Shown piece after piece: positions 17,274-25,345 of a stretch of DNA of 64,000 bases. The stretch comes from Microcella daejeonensis (lineage in GTDB: Bacteria > Actinomycetota > Actinomycetes > Actinomycetales > Microbacteriaceae): the NCBI RefSeq assembly GCF_026625045.1, contig NZ_CP113089.1, positions 1,550,001 to 1,614,000 on the forward strand, in the 5' to 3' direction. The notes below the pieces were generated by a model. That model did no database searches. It saw nothing but the letters and a program-made list of their open reading frames with translations, and had not been told where the DNA came from. Each line of letters starts with the position of its first letter. The first letter of the stretch is position 1. The translations under genes were made by a program, and so were the position numbers.

Positions 17274-17708
17274 GTGACCGACGCCCTGCCGCACGGCGAA
17301 CGCGATCTGCGCCGCCTCCTGGGCGGCCTGAGCCCGCGTCGCGAGCCGGGGGACTGGGTCTTCGCGGTCGTGCACGAGCCCGCCCCGGAGGCGCTGCTGC
17401 GGGCCGCGGCGATCACCGTGCGGGAGCGCGAGGGCCTCACCCTCGTGCTGCGCGCGGCCGATGCGGCGGCCGCGGGGGTCCCGGCCTCGGCGGCCCACGC
17501 CTGGATCACCCTCGACGTGCACTCGGCCCTCGACTCGGTGGGTCTCACGGCGGCGATCAGCGACGCCCTCGCGCGGGCGGGCATCAGCGCGAACGTCGTG
17601 GCGGGCTACCACCACGACCACCTGCTCGTGCCGCTGGCCCGCGCCGATGACGCCCTCGTCGTGCTGCGCCGCCTCGGCGCGCGCCCGCCGACCCCGCCGC
17701 TCGGCTAG
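17274..17708 (+). CDS. ACT-domain protein (DUF2241/ACT_3 type)
   Basis: A 144-residue protein with two ACT-like modules. GERDLRRLLGGLSPRREPGDWVFAVV is the family N-terminus, and WITLDVHSALDSVGLTAAISDALARAGISANVVAGYHHDHLLVP is the second module. ACT domains bind small ligands such as amino acids; stand-alone members are of unknown function. GTG 17274 is preferred because AGGAG lies 6 nt upstream; an upstream in-frame ATG (17253) lacks such a site. TACAGT at 17214-17219 is a plausible -10. Confidence 0.8.
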   Translation: MTDALPHGERDLRRLLGGLSPRREPGDWVFAVVHEPAPEALLRAAAITVREREGLTLVLRAADAAAAGVPASAAHAWITLDVHSALDSVGLTAAISDALARAGISANVVAGYHHDHLLVPLARADDALVVLRRLGARPPTPPLG

Positions 17709-17790
17709 GCGGTCAGCGGCTCCGCTGCTGCCGAGCGGAGATCGCCCGGATACCGAGGCGCAGGTCCGTCCGGCTGGAGCGGCCGAGCGG

Positions 17791-18267
17791 TTAGGAGCGG
17801 GTCTCGTCGGGGACGGCCACGTGCGCGCCGCCGGCCGTCGAGTTGCCCGCCGCATCGCGCTCGGCGAGCAGGTCGCGGATCTGCGCGAGCAGCTCGATCT
17901 CGGTCGGCGGGGCGTTCTCCGATACGGCGGGTGCGCCGGCCTTGCGACGGGCCTCGGCGCGGTGCGCGAGGTAGTTCATGGGGGCCACGAGGGCGAAGTA
18001 CACGACCGCTGCGATGATGAGGAAGTTGAGCACGGCGGCGAGCACGGCACCGAAGAGTAGGTCGGCGTTGTCGCCCGAGACCGTCGGAATGCGGACGACG
18101 AGGGCATCGGCGAGGCTTGCGGCGTTGAACAGCGCACCGATCGCGGGGTTGATGACCGATGCGACGATCGAGTTCACCAGACCGGTGAACGCGGTGCCGA
18201 CGACGACCGCGACGGCCAGCTCGATGACGTTGCCGCGCAGGATGAATTCCTTGAAGCCCTTGAGCAT
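17791..18267 (-). CDS. mscL: Large-conductance mechanosensitive channel MscL
   Basis: A 158-residue membrane protein. It begins MLKGFKEFILRGNVIELAVA, the amphipathic S1 helix and first membrane helix of MscL, and carries the second membrane helix (FLIIAAVVYFALVAPMNYL) followed by the cytoplasmic helix ending EIELLAQIRDLLAER. The pore opens under membrane tension to release solutes on hypo-osmotic shock. The start at 18267 has AAGGGGAG upstream. There is an extra roughly 20-residue C-terminal tail beyond the usual helical bundle. It is upstream of no other gene on its strand. Confidence 0.95.
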   Translation of the reverse strand: MLKGFKEFILRGNVIELAVAVVVGTAFTGLVNSIVASVINPAIGALFNAASLADALVVRIPTVSGDNADLLFGAVLAAVLNFLIIAAVVYFALVAPMNYLAHRAEARRKAGAPAVSENAPPTEIELLAQIRDLLAERDAAGNSTAGGAHVAVPDETRS

Positions 18268-18358
18268 GCCGCTCCCCTTAGTGTCTGCCGGCGTAGGCCC
18301 GGTCGGCACGACTGTAGCGGGCGGTCGAGAACGGCGAGAGCGGGATGCCCGGCGCGGG

Positions 18359-18670
18359 TCAGCCCGCGGCCGCGGGCGCGGCGCTCGACGAGCCCGAGCC
18401 CGAGGAGCTCGAGGATCCCGAGCCGCTCGACCCCGAGCCGGAGCCCGACGAGCTCTTCTCGCCGCTCGACGCCTTCTTCCCGCCCCCGGCCGCTGCGCGG
18501 CTGTCGGTGCGGTAGAAGCCGGAGCCGTTGAAGGTCACGCCGGTGACGGAGAAGATCTTGCGCAGCGCGCCCTGGCACGCGGGGCACGTGGTGAGCGCGT
18601 CGTCGGTGAAGGACTGCTGGATGTCGAACGCCGTCGAGCATTCGGTGCAGCGGTACGAGTACGTGGGCAT
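18359..18670 (-). CDS. FmdB-family zinc-ribbon protein with Gly/Ser-rich tail
   Basis: A 103-residue protein. Residues 1-52 are the FmdB regulatory domain: MPTYSYRCTEC with Cys8/Cys11 and CPAC with Cys29/Cys32 form a zinc ribbon. Residues 57-103 are a low-complexity Ser/Gly tail ending AAPAAAG. FmdB homologues are often near 5-formyl-THF cyclo-ligase and mscL in actinobacteria, as here. RBS GGAGG stands 5 nt before the ATG. Function in actinobacteria is unclear; the original FmdB was proposed to regulate formamidase genes. Confidence 0.85.
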   Translation of the reverse strand: MPTYSYRCTECSTAFDIQQSFTDDALTTCPACQGALRKIFSVTGVTFNGSGFYRTDSRAAAGGGKKASSGEKSSSGSGSGSSGSGSSSSSGSGSSSAAPAAAG

Positions 18671-18734
18671 GGATCCTCCGAGGGTCAAGGATACGGGCGG
18701 GAGCCGGTGCCCCCTGACCGTGCGGACGAGCCGG

Positions 18735-19319
18735 TCAGCGGTCGAAGCGCCGGATGCCCTGCGGCGTGACGACCCCGTCGACCCGCTGGTCGTGCCGCTC
18801 GGCCGGCAGCGACTCCACGATCTCGTGGTCGAAGACGACGGCGAAGACGGGCGGCCGGCGGTCCATCGAGCCGAGGGTCTTGTCGAAGTAGCCGCGACCC
18901 CAGCCCATCCGCATGCCGGAGGCGTCGACGGCGGCGGCCGGCACGAGCATGAGGTCGACCTCGTTGACGGCGATCGGGCCGAGCACCTCGCCGTCGGGTG
19001 CGGGCATGCCCTGCGCATCCTCGATCTCGTCGGCGTCGGTGAAGAGCGCCCAGTCGAGGAGCCCGTCCTCGCGCGAGACGGGGACGAGCACGCGGACGCC
19101 CTGCTCGCACGCCCAGCGCAGGAACGGCCGGGTGTCGGGCTCGTCGGGGGTGGAGAGGTAGCAGCTGAGCGACCGGGCTCCGAGCGTCTGGGCGAGGGCG
19201 ACGAGCTGCCTCGTGAGGGCATCCCGCGCCTCGTCGCGCTCGTGGCGGGAGAGGATGCGGCGCCGCTCGCGCAGCTCCGCCCGCAGGGCCCGCTTGGCGT
19301 GGGCTGTGTCGCTCGACAT
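18735..19319 (-). CDS. 5-formyltetrahydrofolate cyclo-ligase
   Basis: A 194-residue enzyme converting 5-formyl-THF to 5,10-methenyl-THF with ATP. The N-terminal RALRAELRERRRILSR helix, YLSTPDEPDTRPFLRWA, LVPVSREDGLLDWALF and the nucleotide/folate loop GMRMGWGRGYFDK are all in family order. TACAAT at 19332-19327 is separated from the ATG at 19319 by exactly 7 nt, favouring this start and a leaderless transcript; an ATG at 19327 would lie inside the -10 element. It is divergent from galU. Confidence 0.9.
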   Translation of the reverse strand: MSSDTAHAKRALRAELRERRRILSRHERDEARDALTRQLVALAQTLGARSLSCYLSTPDEPDTRPFLRWACEQGVRVLVPVSREDGLLDWALFTDADEIEDAQGMPAPDGEVLGPIAVNEVDLMLVPAAAVDASGMRMGWGRGYFDKTLGSMDRRPPVFAVVFDHEIVESLPAERHDQRVDGVVTPQGIRRFDR

Positions 19320-19326
19320 GGGGCTC

Positions 19327-19354
19327 ATTGTAGAAGCCCCCTCACCAGTACGCT
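19327..19354. promoter_or_regulatory. Back-to-back -10 elements of the divergent fthfs/galU pair
   Basis: On the minus strand TACAAT (19332-19327) stands 7 nt before the ATG at 19319. On the plus strand TACGCT (19349-19354) stands 7 nt before the ATG at 19362. The two genes start only 42 bp apart, so both promoters must share their upstream DNA and neither mRNA has room for a Shine-Dalgarno leader. Confidence 0.6.
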
Positions 19355-19361
19355 GGCCCCT

Positions 19362-20249
19362 ATGACCCGCCTCACCAAAGCCGTGATCCCCGCCGCCGGC
19401 CTCGGAACCCGATTCCTCCCCGCCACCAAGGCGATGCCCAAAGAGATGCTCCCCGTCGTCGACAAGCCCGCCATCCAGTACGTCGTCGAGGAGGCGGTCG
19501 CCGCCGGCCTCACCGATGTGCTCATGATCACCGGCCGCAACAAGACGGCCCTCGAGAACCACTTCGACCGCGTCGGCGAGCTCGAGGCGACCCTGTCCCG
19601 CAAGGGCGACACCGAGAAGCTCGCGAAGGTCGAGTACTCCACCGACCTCGCCGACATGCACTACGTGCGCCAGGGCGACCCGCTCGGCCTCGGCCACGCC
19701 GTGCTGCGCGCCAAGATGCACGTCGGTCACGAGCCCTTCGCCGTCCTGCTCGGCGACGACATCATCGATCCGCGCGACCCGCTGCTCAGCCGCATGATCG
19801 ACGTCCACGAGGCGCACGACACGACCGTCGTCGCGCTGCTCGAGGTCGACCCCTCGCAGACCCACCTCTACGGCATCGCCACGGTCGAGAAGACCGACGA
19901 GAGCGACGTCGTGCGCATCACCGGCCTCGTCGAGAAGCCCGCGCCCGGCACCGCCCCCTCCAACTACGCCATCATCGGCCGCTACGTGCTCAAGCCCGAG
20001 ATCTTCGGCGTGCTCGAGACCACGAAGCCCGGCAAGGGCAACGAGATCCAGCTGACCGACGCCCTGCTCGAGCTCGCTGACAGCCCCGACCACGGCGGTG
20101 TCCACGGCGTCGTGTTCGACGGCCGCCGCTACGACACGGGCGATCGCCTCGACTACATCAAGGCCATCGTGCAGCTCGCCGTCGAGCGCGAGGATCTCGG
20201 GCCCGACCTGCGCCCGTGGCTGCGCGATTTCGCGGCCGGTCTCGAGTAG
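19362..20249 (+). CDS. galU: UTP-glucose-1-phosphate uridylyltransferase
   Basis: A 295-residue GalU, making UDP-glucose from UTP and glucose-1-phosphate for glycan and cell-envelope synthesis. The nucleotidyltransferase signature AAGLGTRFLPATKAMPKEMLP is at residues 10-30; VDKPAIQYVVEEA, GLGHAVLRAK, LLGDDI, GLVEKP and NEIQLTDALL follow in the usual order. Length is typical (about 300). Transcription appears leaderless. An acetyltransferase gene follows after 19 bp and is probably co-transcribed. Confidence 0.95.
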   Translation: MTRLTKAVIPAAGLGTRFLPATKAMPKEMLPVVDKPAIQYVVEEAVAAGLTDVLMITGRNKTALENHFDRVGELEATLSRKGDTEKLAKVEYSTDLADMHYVRQGDPLGLGHAVLRAKMHVGHEPFAVLLGDDIIDPRDPLLSRMIDVHEAHDTTVVALLEVDPSQTHLYGIATVEKTDESDVVRITGLVEKPAPGTAPSNYAIIGRYVLKPEIFGVLETTKPGKGNEIQLTDALLELADSPDHGGVHGVVFDGRRYDTGDRLDYIKAIVQLAVEREDLGPDLRPWLRDFAAGLE

Positions 20250-20268
20250 CGGCAGGCCGAGCTTCGAC

Positions 20269-20922
20269 GTGAGCCAGAGCATCCCGACCCTCCGCGAGGG
20301 GGCGACGACGCTGCGCCCGATCCGGGTGCGCGATGCGCGCGCCCTGGAGCGGGAGCTGCTGGCGAACCGCGCCTGGCTGCGGCCGTGGGAGGCGACGAGC
20401 CCCGTCGCGCCCGTGTCGTGGGACACCAAGGGCTCCATCCGCAGTCTGCTCGCCGGCGCGCGGGCCGGCACGGGCATCCCCTTCGTCATCGAGACGGAGG
20501 GGGAGCTCGCCGGCCAGCTCAACGTCTCGGGCCTCACCTACGGCTCGCTCGCCTCGGCGACCATCGGCTACTGGGTGAGCGAGCGCTTCGCCGGCCGCGG
20601 GCTCACCCCCACCGCCGTCGCGCTCGCGACCGATCACGTCTTCTTCGGCGCGGGCCTGCACCGCATGGAGATCTGCATCCGGCCCGAGAACGGGCCGTCG
20701 CTGCGGGTCGTCGAGAAGCTCGGGTTCCGCTACGAGGGGCTGCGGCGGCGGTACATCCACATCAACGGCGACTGGCGCGACCACTTCTGCTTCGCGCTCA
20801 CCGTCGAGGAGGTGCCGCAGGGCGTGCTGCGCCGCTGGCTCGACGGGCGGGTGCCGAGGGGGGCCGCCGAGGTGCCCGAAGTGGATCGCATCGCGGCGCG
20901 CCGCGGCATCTCACTGGCGTAG
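20269..20922 (+). CDS. GNAT acetyltransferase, RimJ/RimL type
   Basis: A 217-residue GNAT. TLRPIRVRDARALERELLANRAWLRPWE is the RimJ-type N-terminus; ATIGYWVSERFAGRGLTPTAVAL contains the acetyl-CoA loop; MEICIRPENGPSLRVVEKLGFRYEGLRRRYIHINGDWRDHFCFAL is the substrate-side half. The family acetylates N-termini of ribosomal proteins S5, S18 or L12, but actinobacterial members are varied. GTG 20269 is the first in-frame start after galU. Confidence 0.83.
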   Translation: MSQSIPTLREGATTLRPIRVRDARALERELLANRAWLRPWEATSPVAPVSWDTKGSIRSLLAGARAGTGIPFVIETEGELAGQLNVSGLTYGSLASATIGYWVSERFAGRGLTPTAVALATDHVFFGAGLHRMEICIRPENGPSLRVVEKLGFRYEGLRRRYIHINGDWRDHFCFALTVEEVPQGVLRRWLDGRVPRGAAEVPEVDRIAARRGISLA

Positions 20923-20948
20923 GGCCCGCTCGGCCCTACCGTGAGCGC

Positions 20949-21929
20949 ATGGAGTTCACGGGCGGCGGCACGGCCATCCTCATCGCGGCATCAGCGGTGC
21001 TCTGGCTCGTCTACCTCGTGCCCACCTGGCGCCGTCGCCGCGAGTACCTCGCGACCGAGCGCAACGCCATCCGCCTGCAGCAGACGCTGCGCATCATGGC
21101 CCAATCCACCGAACTGCCGCCCGAGGTGCGCGCCGAGATGACCGCTCGAGAGATAGCCGCCCAGGAGCGCACGCTCGCCGCCCGCCAGCGCGAGGAGGCC
21201 GCCATCGAGCGCGCCCGCGAGCAGGCCGCGCAGCGCGCCGTGCGCGAGCGGCTCGCGCAGACCGCTCCGGGCCTCGTCGCCGAGGTGGATGCCGCCCGCC
21301 GCGGTCAGGCGCGGCTGCGACGATCCCGCGCGGCGACGTCGGCGCTCACCCTCGTCGCCCTCGTGGGGCTCGCGGCCTCCGTCGTGAGCGGAGCCTGGGC
21401 CTGGGCCGCGCTCGCCGCGTTCGTGGGCGTGAGCGGGGCATCCCTTCTCGTCGCGCTCGCCCGCGCGCACCGCCGCCGCGACGCCGTCACCGGCGAGGTC
21501 GCCCGCCCCGCCGCGCCGCGCTTCGTCGATCTCGCCCCCGCCGCGCGCACCCCTCGCACCGCCGCGGAGGCTGAACGCGCGTGGACCCCGGTGCCGCTGC
21601 CCCGCTCCCGGTACATGACGCAGCCCGACTACGACCAGGGCGCACGCCCGGGGCTCGGCGGCATCGACCACGCCGCGGTGCTCGCGGCCGCCGCCGTCGA
21701 GGCCGAGCGCGCCCAGCGCGCCGCCGCGGTCGCCGCCGCCGAGGCTGCGCGGCCGGTCGCGGCCCCTGCCGCCGCAGCGCCTGCAGCGGAGGCGCCGACC
21801 TCGCCGGCGCGCCTCACGGCCGTCGAGAACGCGCCCAGCCGCTTCGCCCGCATGGGCATCGTCGACGACCTGCCGGGCGGTGCGCCCGACCTCGACGAGG
21901 TGCTGCAGCGCCGTCGCGCGACCGGCTGA
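20949..21929 (+). CDS. Multi-pass membrane protein, unknown function
   Basis: A 326-residue protein. A first membrane helix spans about residues 8-26, then a charged helical region rich in Arg/Glu/Gln (30-115) with coiled-coil character, a helical hairpin at about 128-172, and a long Ala/Pro-rich cytoplasmic tail ending in FARMGIVDDLPGGAPDLDEVLQRRR. Positioned after galU and a RimJ-type gene. I do not recognise a named family. TACCGT lies 6 nt before the ATG (20937-20942), so it has its own probable leaderless promoter. Confidence 0.7.
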   Translation: MEFTGGGTAILIAASAVLWLVYLVPTWRRRREYLATERNAIRLQQTLRIMAQSTELPPEVRAEMTAREIAAQERTLAARQREEAAIERAREQAAQRAVRERLAQTAPGLVAEVDAARRGQARLRRSRAATSALTLVALVGLAASVVSGAWAWAALAAFVGVSGASLLVALARAHRRRDAVTGEVARPAAPRFVDLAPAARTPRTAAEAERAWTPVPLPRSRYMTQPDYDQGARPGLGGIDHAAVLAAAAVEAERAQRAAAVAAAEAARPVAAPAAAAPAAEAPTSPARLTAVENAPSRFARMGIVDDLPGGAPDLDEVLQRRRATG

Positions 21930-22010
21930 CCACCGCGTCCGACGCCCGTCGTCGTGGCCCGCGCGGTGCGAACCGCCCGTTCCCGTGGTGATAAGGTTGA
22001 CGACGTTCGA

Positions 22011-22083
22011 GGGCCTGTGGCGCAGTTGGTAGCGCGCTTCGTTCGCAATGAAGAGGTCAGGGGTTCGATTCCCCTCAGGTCCA
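22011..22083 (+). tRNA. tRNA-Ala (anticodon CGC)
   Basis: A 73-nt cloverleaf. Acceptor arms GGGCCTG and CAGGTCC pair over 7 bp (one G-T); the anticodon arm CTTCG/TGAAG encloses loop TTCGCAA giving anticodon CGC for the alanine codon GCG; the T-arm is AGGGGTTCGATTCCCCT. The discriminator is A and the 3' CCA is not encoded (CCG follows). TAAGGT at 21992-21997 is a possible -10. A strong palindromic terminator follows at 22096. Confidence 0.95.
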
Positions 22084-22095
22084 CCGAAACACGCA

Positions 22096-22121
22096 GAACC
22101 CCGGCCGATCGGCCGGGGTTC
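22096..22121 (+). terminator. Intrinsic terminator of tRNA-Ala
   Basis: A perfect 26-bp palindrome (GAACCCCGGCC and its complement around GATC) followed by CTCGCGTTT, 13 bp after the tRNA 3' end. Confidence 0.8.
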
Positions 22122-22181
22122 TCGCGTTTCCGCAAGGGTAGTGAGAGCGGCGAAGCCACTTCGGCTCGACGCGCGGCGGAG

Positions 22182-22670
22182 TCACCCTCGCCGGAGTCTC
22201 TTCTCGGCGTCAGGGGTCTGCTCTCGCGGGGTGCGGACGCGGAGCCAGCGAGTGAGCGCGATGACGTAGGCACCGATCGCGACGAGGGCGGCGATCAGCC
22301 ACGTCGTGTCGCCGCCGGGGATGTAATGGACCGAGATATGGCCGAGGAAGACGTCCATCCACGGCGCGTGGGGGGTGCCGGCGCGGAACACCAGGTCAGG
22401 AGCCATGGCGTACAGGTGGAGGCCGAGCACGAGCAGGAGCGGGAACCGCGGGCCGGGCGCCCTGCGGATGACGAGGAAAGCGATCATGGCGACCGCGGCA
22501 GCGAGCACCGCGACGAGGAAGTGGGTCGCCCAGTGGAACCGCGCATCGTGCACGCTGTACGTGCGGAAGAGCAGCACCTCCGCCACGACGAGGATCACGA
22601 GCTGGATGGTCAACGATCGCGGATGCAGGGCCCGATAGGTCGACGTCCACGATGGACGAACCGACGTCAC
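22182..22670 (-). CDS. Four-helix membrane protein, unknown function
   Basis: A 162-residue integral membrane protein with about four hydrophobic segments (residues 19-35, 48-70, 76-95, 120-142) and polar ends. A loop between helices 3 and 4 reads TPHAPWMDVFLGHISVHYIPGGDTTW, with several His, Asp and aromatic residues. The GTG start overlaps the stop of the upstream gene (GTGA), so the two are translationally coupled. No family is recognised. It sits between tRNA-Ala and the copper-type cassette and is transcribed away from the latter. Confidence 0.6.
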   Translation of the reverse strand: MTSVRPSWTSTYRALHPRSLTIQLVILVVAEVLLFRTYSVHDARFHWATHFLVAVLAAAVAMIAFLVIRRAPGPRFPLLLVLGLHLYAMAPDLVFRAGTPHAPWMDVFLGHISVHYIPGGDTTWLIAALVAIGAYVIALTRWLRVRTPREQTPDAEKRLRRG

Positions 22671-23194
22671 GACACGGCTCCGGTGATGACGTCGACCTCG
22701 AACGCGTTGACCAAGTATTGGGGGTCGAGGGTCGCGTATCGGACCCGGCGATCGTCATCGACCACCGCATAGCCGACCGGCGCGCCCCCGTCGGTCGGCA
22801 CGGGCATCGGGATCGCGGCGATGAGCTGAACCTGAGCCGGATGATCCGGTGTGAGGACGACGAGCGCGGCGCCGTCGGACGTCACGTCGGCCTTCCATCG
22901 CTCCCACTCGTCACCCTCGGGTGCCGTCCGGTCGAAGAGCAGGATCACCGTCCCGCTGCCGAACTCGACACCCTCGACGTCCGCGTCGAGCACGGCCCCG
23001 TTGCGAAGCAGCCCGTCGCGCTGGAACGCCGGTCGAGGGTCGTCGAGAGGACCGGGTGGCCTCACGAGCAGCACGACCACCGCGATGAGCGCCATCATGA
23101 GTGCGGCGACGACAACGGCGGGGACCCACCACCTGAGGGGTGGAGGGTCATTCTGGACTGATGACCAGGACGGCCCTCGGGGAGAACGAATCAC
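22667..23194 (-). CDS. Single-pass membrane protein with a small globular domain, unknown function
   Basis: A 175-residue protein with a cytoplasmic N-terminus, one membrane helix at about residues 23-45 (WWVPAVVVAALMMALIAVVVLLV) and an extracytoplasmic domain of about 125 residues. The beta-rich pattern (GTVILLFDR, GAALVVLTP, VQLIAAIP, PVGYAVVDDDRRVRYA) is faintly thioredoxin-like but contains no cysteine. TAGCGT at 23206-23201 is 6 nt before the GTG start. It is divergent from the first copper-type cassette, sharing a 131-bp intergenic region. Confidence 0.55.
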   Translation of the reverse strand: MIRSPRGPSWSSVQNDPPPLRWWVPAVVVAALMMALIAVVVLLVRPPGPLDDPRPAFQRDGLLRNGAVLDADVEGVEFGSGTVILLFDRTAPEGDEWERWKADVTSDGAALVVLTPDHPAQVQLIAAIPMPVPTDGGAPVGYAVVDDDRRVRYATLDPQYLVNAFEVDVITGAVS

Positions 23195-23302
23195 AGGACC
23201 ACGCTAGACGCCGGGTCCGATCAGTGACTGCGGCTATCGCGCCGCGATGGTCGTCTCAGCACTCAGCGCTTACCTGGGCGGGGGCCGATAGCGTGTGCGA
23301 TG

Positions 23303-23319
23303 GCACCCCCGGGAGGTAT
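23303..23319. promoter_or_regulatory. CsoR-like operator, copy A, containing the ribosome site
   Basis: GCACCCCCGGGAGGTAT differs from the copy B palindrome only in its first two bases; 19 bases (23305-23323) are identical in both. The ATACC-N7-GGTAT form resembles operators of the copper-sensing repressor CsoR. Its GGGAGG half stands 9 nt before the ATG at 23326, so the same bases serve as Shine-Dalgarno. No csoR gene is in the window. Confidence 0.55.
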
Positions 23320-23325
23320 TCGACG

Positions 23326-23730
23326 ATGGTGATGAGACTGGCGCATCTGCTGCTGATCGCAGCTCTCGCCATCGTCGGCATCTCCATGAGCGCCCACAGC
23401 GCAACACCGGGCGGGCACTCCGCGACGGCGTCGTCCGCCGCCACCGTGCATGCGCTCGATGAGTCTCACGAGCACTCGCCGGCCGCGGGCGTCGCCCCGT
23501 CGCCCGACAGTCAGGAAGCGCCCTGCGCTGATTGCGCCGAGGACCATTCCGGACTCCTGATGGCGTGCGCATTCCTTGCCCTGCTCCTCGTGGTCAGCTT
23601 CGCGTTCCCGCTGGCGGCCATCCGCTTCGGTCTCACCCCGCCCCACGCGGCTCCGATGGTCGAGCCCACGCGTGGCACCGTGATCGCCCGCCCGCCCGAC
23701 CTCGCGGAGCTCTGCATCAGTCGTCAGTGA
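23326..23730 (+). CDS. Small two-helix membrane protein (DUF6153-like), copy A
   Basis: A 134-residue protein. An N-terminal signal/membrane helix (LAHLLLIAALAIVGISMSAHS) is followed by a His-containing polar region (HSATPGGHSAT, DESHEHSP), a CADCAEDHSG motif, a second membrane helix (LLMACAFLALLLVVSFAFPLAAI), and a conserved end PPDLAELCISRQ. The Cys and His pairs could bind metal. The ATG at 23326 is chosen for the GGAGG within the upstream palindrome. Organisation and ending are repeated in copy B at 27727. Together with the DUF305 lipoprotein that follows, it is probably part of a copper response; DUF assignment is from memory and tentative. Confidence 0.65.
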   Translation: MVMRLAHLLLIAALAIVGISMSAHSATPGGHSATASSAATVHALDESHEHSPAAGVAPSPDSQEAPCADCAEDHSGLLMACAFLALLLVVSFAFPLAAIRFGLTPPHAAPMVEPTRGTVIARPPDLAELCISRQ

Positions 23731-23805
23731 TCGATCAGTCGGCGTGGGCAGCATCGCCCGCGCTCACACGCTCGAACGATCTCCGACGACGAAAGAAGTA
23801 GAACC

Positions 23806-24375
23806 ATGAGAAACACGACAACGTTCCGCGCGCTCGCCACGGGCGCTCTCCTCACCGCCGCAGCGTTGGGCCTCTCCGCCTGCGCAGCCCCCGCCGAGCC
23901 GGCGGAGGGATCCGGCGCCACCATGGCGGACGTCATGTTCGTCCAGATGATGATCCCTCATCACGAGGAGGCCATCGAGATGAGCGATCTGCTGCTCGAC
24001 AAGTCCGGCGTTGATCCCGATGTCGTGGCCATGGCCGAGCAGATCAAGGCCGCCCAAGCGCCCGAGATCGAGCAGATGGAGGCGTGGCTCGACGAGTGGG
24101 AGGTCGGCATGTCCGGGATGGACGACATGAACGGCATGGACCACGGGGGTATGGGGGGCATGTCCGATGACATGACGTCACTCGAGGAAGCCGATGGCGC
24201 CGATGCTGGTGACCTGTTCCTCGAGCAGATGATCGTGCATCACGAGGGCGCGATCGACATGGCCGAGGACGTGCTCGACGACGGCCAGCACCCCGATGTG
24301 CGCGAGCTCGCTGAGAGCATCGTCTCGAGCCAGGCCGACGAGATCGAGCAGATGCGCTCGATGCTCGAGTCCTGA
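23806..24375 (+). CDS. DUF305 lipoprotein, probable copper-binding, copy A
   Basis: A 189-residue exported lipoprotein. A signal peptide ends in the lipobox LSAC; two DUF305 repeats follow, each built on a ferritin-like motif: [17 protein letters not shown] (about residue 45) and [21 protein letters not shown] (about 140). Between them is a Met/His/Asp-rich stretch with MSGMDDMNGMDHGGMGGM, typical of copper binding (CopM-like). Predicted location is the outer face of the membrane. It is 75 bp after the small membrane protein gene and overlaps the next gene by one base. Confidence 0.85.
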   Translation: MRNTTTFRALATGALLTAAALGLSACAAPAEPAEGSGATMADVMFVQMMIPHHEEAIEMSDLLLDKSGVDPDVVAMAEQIKAAQAPEIEQMEAWLDEWEVGMSGMDDMNGMDHGGMGGMSDDMTSLEEADGADAGDLFLEQMIVHHEGAIDMAEDVLDDGQHPDVRELAESIVSSQADEIEQMRSMLES

Positions 24376-25265
24376 TGCGTCGAGCTTTCGTGGCGACCGC
24401 AGCATCGGTCGCCGCCGTCGCCGTCACGCTCGCGGGTTGCTCGACCCCCGAGGAACCGATCGCGGTCACCCACGTGCACGCGGTCGACATCGACGATCAG
24501 CGCGGGGCGATCTACGTCGCGACGCACGAGGGAATCCTCCGGGTGGCCACCGCGGGCGACGGGCCCGAGGCCGCCGCCGCGTCGATGACGCAACCCGACG
24601 AGGTCACCCGTCTCGGCGAGTGGATGGGCGACGTGATGGGCATGACCCGTCTCGACGACACTCTCTACATATCGGGGCATCCCGCGCCCGGATCGGACGC
24701 GCCTGCGAACATCGGGGTCTACGAGATCGACGTCCGGGGGCGAGAAGTCGAGGCGCTGTCTCTCGAGGGTGAGGTCGACTTCCACAGCATGACTCTCGGC
24801 GGTGTCGCTCTGGCGTCGTACGGCCTCGCGGGCATCGACTCGGTGACCGGGAGCGTGATGGTCAGTCGCGATCGCGGGCAGACCTGGACGCCGGGCGCCG
24901 CGATCGCCGCCCGGGCCCTCAGCTGGGATGCCCGGGCGGAGCAGCTCTTCGCGACGACCGAGCAGGGGCTGCAGGTCAGCACCGACGACGGGAAGACGTT
25001 CGCCCTGGTCGACGGCGCGCCGTCTCTCCTGCTCGTCGCTTCGAGCCCGACGGGAACGGCGGAGCCGCTCCTCGCCGGGATCGACGTGGACGGCGTCGTC
25101 CACACCAGTCCCGACGGGATCACGTGGACCGCAGTCGGCGCCGCCCCGTCCGGAGCGGACGCCTTGTCCGTCAGCAGCCGAGGCGTCCTTGTCACGGCGG
25201 GAGTGGAAGGTGTGCAGCGGTCCGACGACGGCGGAGCGACCTGGAATTCTGTGACGGATTTCTGA
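24375..25265 (+). CDS. BNR-repeat lipoprotein (F510_1955-like)
   Basis: A 296-residue lipoprotein. The signal peptide ends in LAGC at about residue 22. The mature part is a beta-propeller with sialidase-type Asp-box repeats, for example SRDRGQTW, STDDGKTF and SDDGGATW, and begins THVHAVDIDDQRGAIYVATHEGIL. It resembles the F510_1955 family, found near copper-resistance genes in several Gram-positive bacteria. Enzyme activity is unproven; catalytic Asp/Tyr/Arg sites of true sialidases are not evident. TGATG overlap with the DUF305 gene means translation is coupled. A long terminator hairpin follows. Confidence 0.75.
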   Translation: MRRAFVATAASVAAVAVTLAGCSTPEEPIAVTHVHAVDIDDQRGAIYVATHEGILRVATAGDGPEAAAASMTQPDEVTRLGEWMGDVMGMTRLDDTLYISGHPAPGSDAPANIGVYEIDVRGREVEALSLEGEVDFHSMTLGGVALASYGLAGIDSVTGSVMVSRDRGQTWTPGAAIAARALSWDARAEQLFATTEQGLQVSTDDGKTFALVDGAPSLLLVASSPTGTAEPLLAGIDVDGVVHTSPDGITWTAVGAAPSGADALSVSSRGVLVTAGVEGVQRSDDGGATWNSVTDF

Positions 25266-25292
25266 GGCGCGATCGGCGCGATCGCCGCATCC

Positions 25293-25334
25293 GCGCGGGA
25301 GCACCCCGGTCGAACGACCGGGGTGCTCCCGCGC
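25293..25334. terminator. Bidirectional terminator hairpin
   Basis: A 19-bp perfect stem with a GAAC loop lies between the convergent BNR lipoprotein gene (ends 25265) and the methyltransferase gene (ends 25346), so it can end transcription from both sides. Confidence 0.8.
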
Positions 25335-25345
25335 TCGAATAGATG

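Noticed and set aside
11270..17584. Very long minus-strand open frame (over 2000 codons) opposite the helicase-like gene
   Set aside because: It is a shadow frame of high-GC coding DNA; its translation is low-complexity Arg/Gly/Ala/Glu and crosses several real plus-strand genes, only its end being the coiled-coil gene in another frame context.
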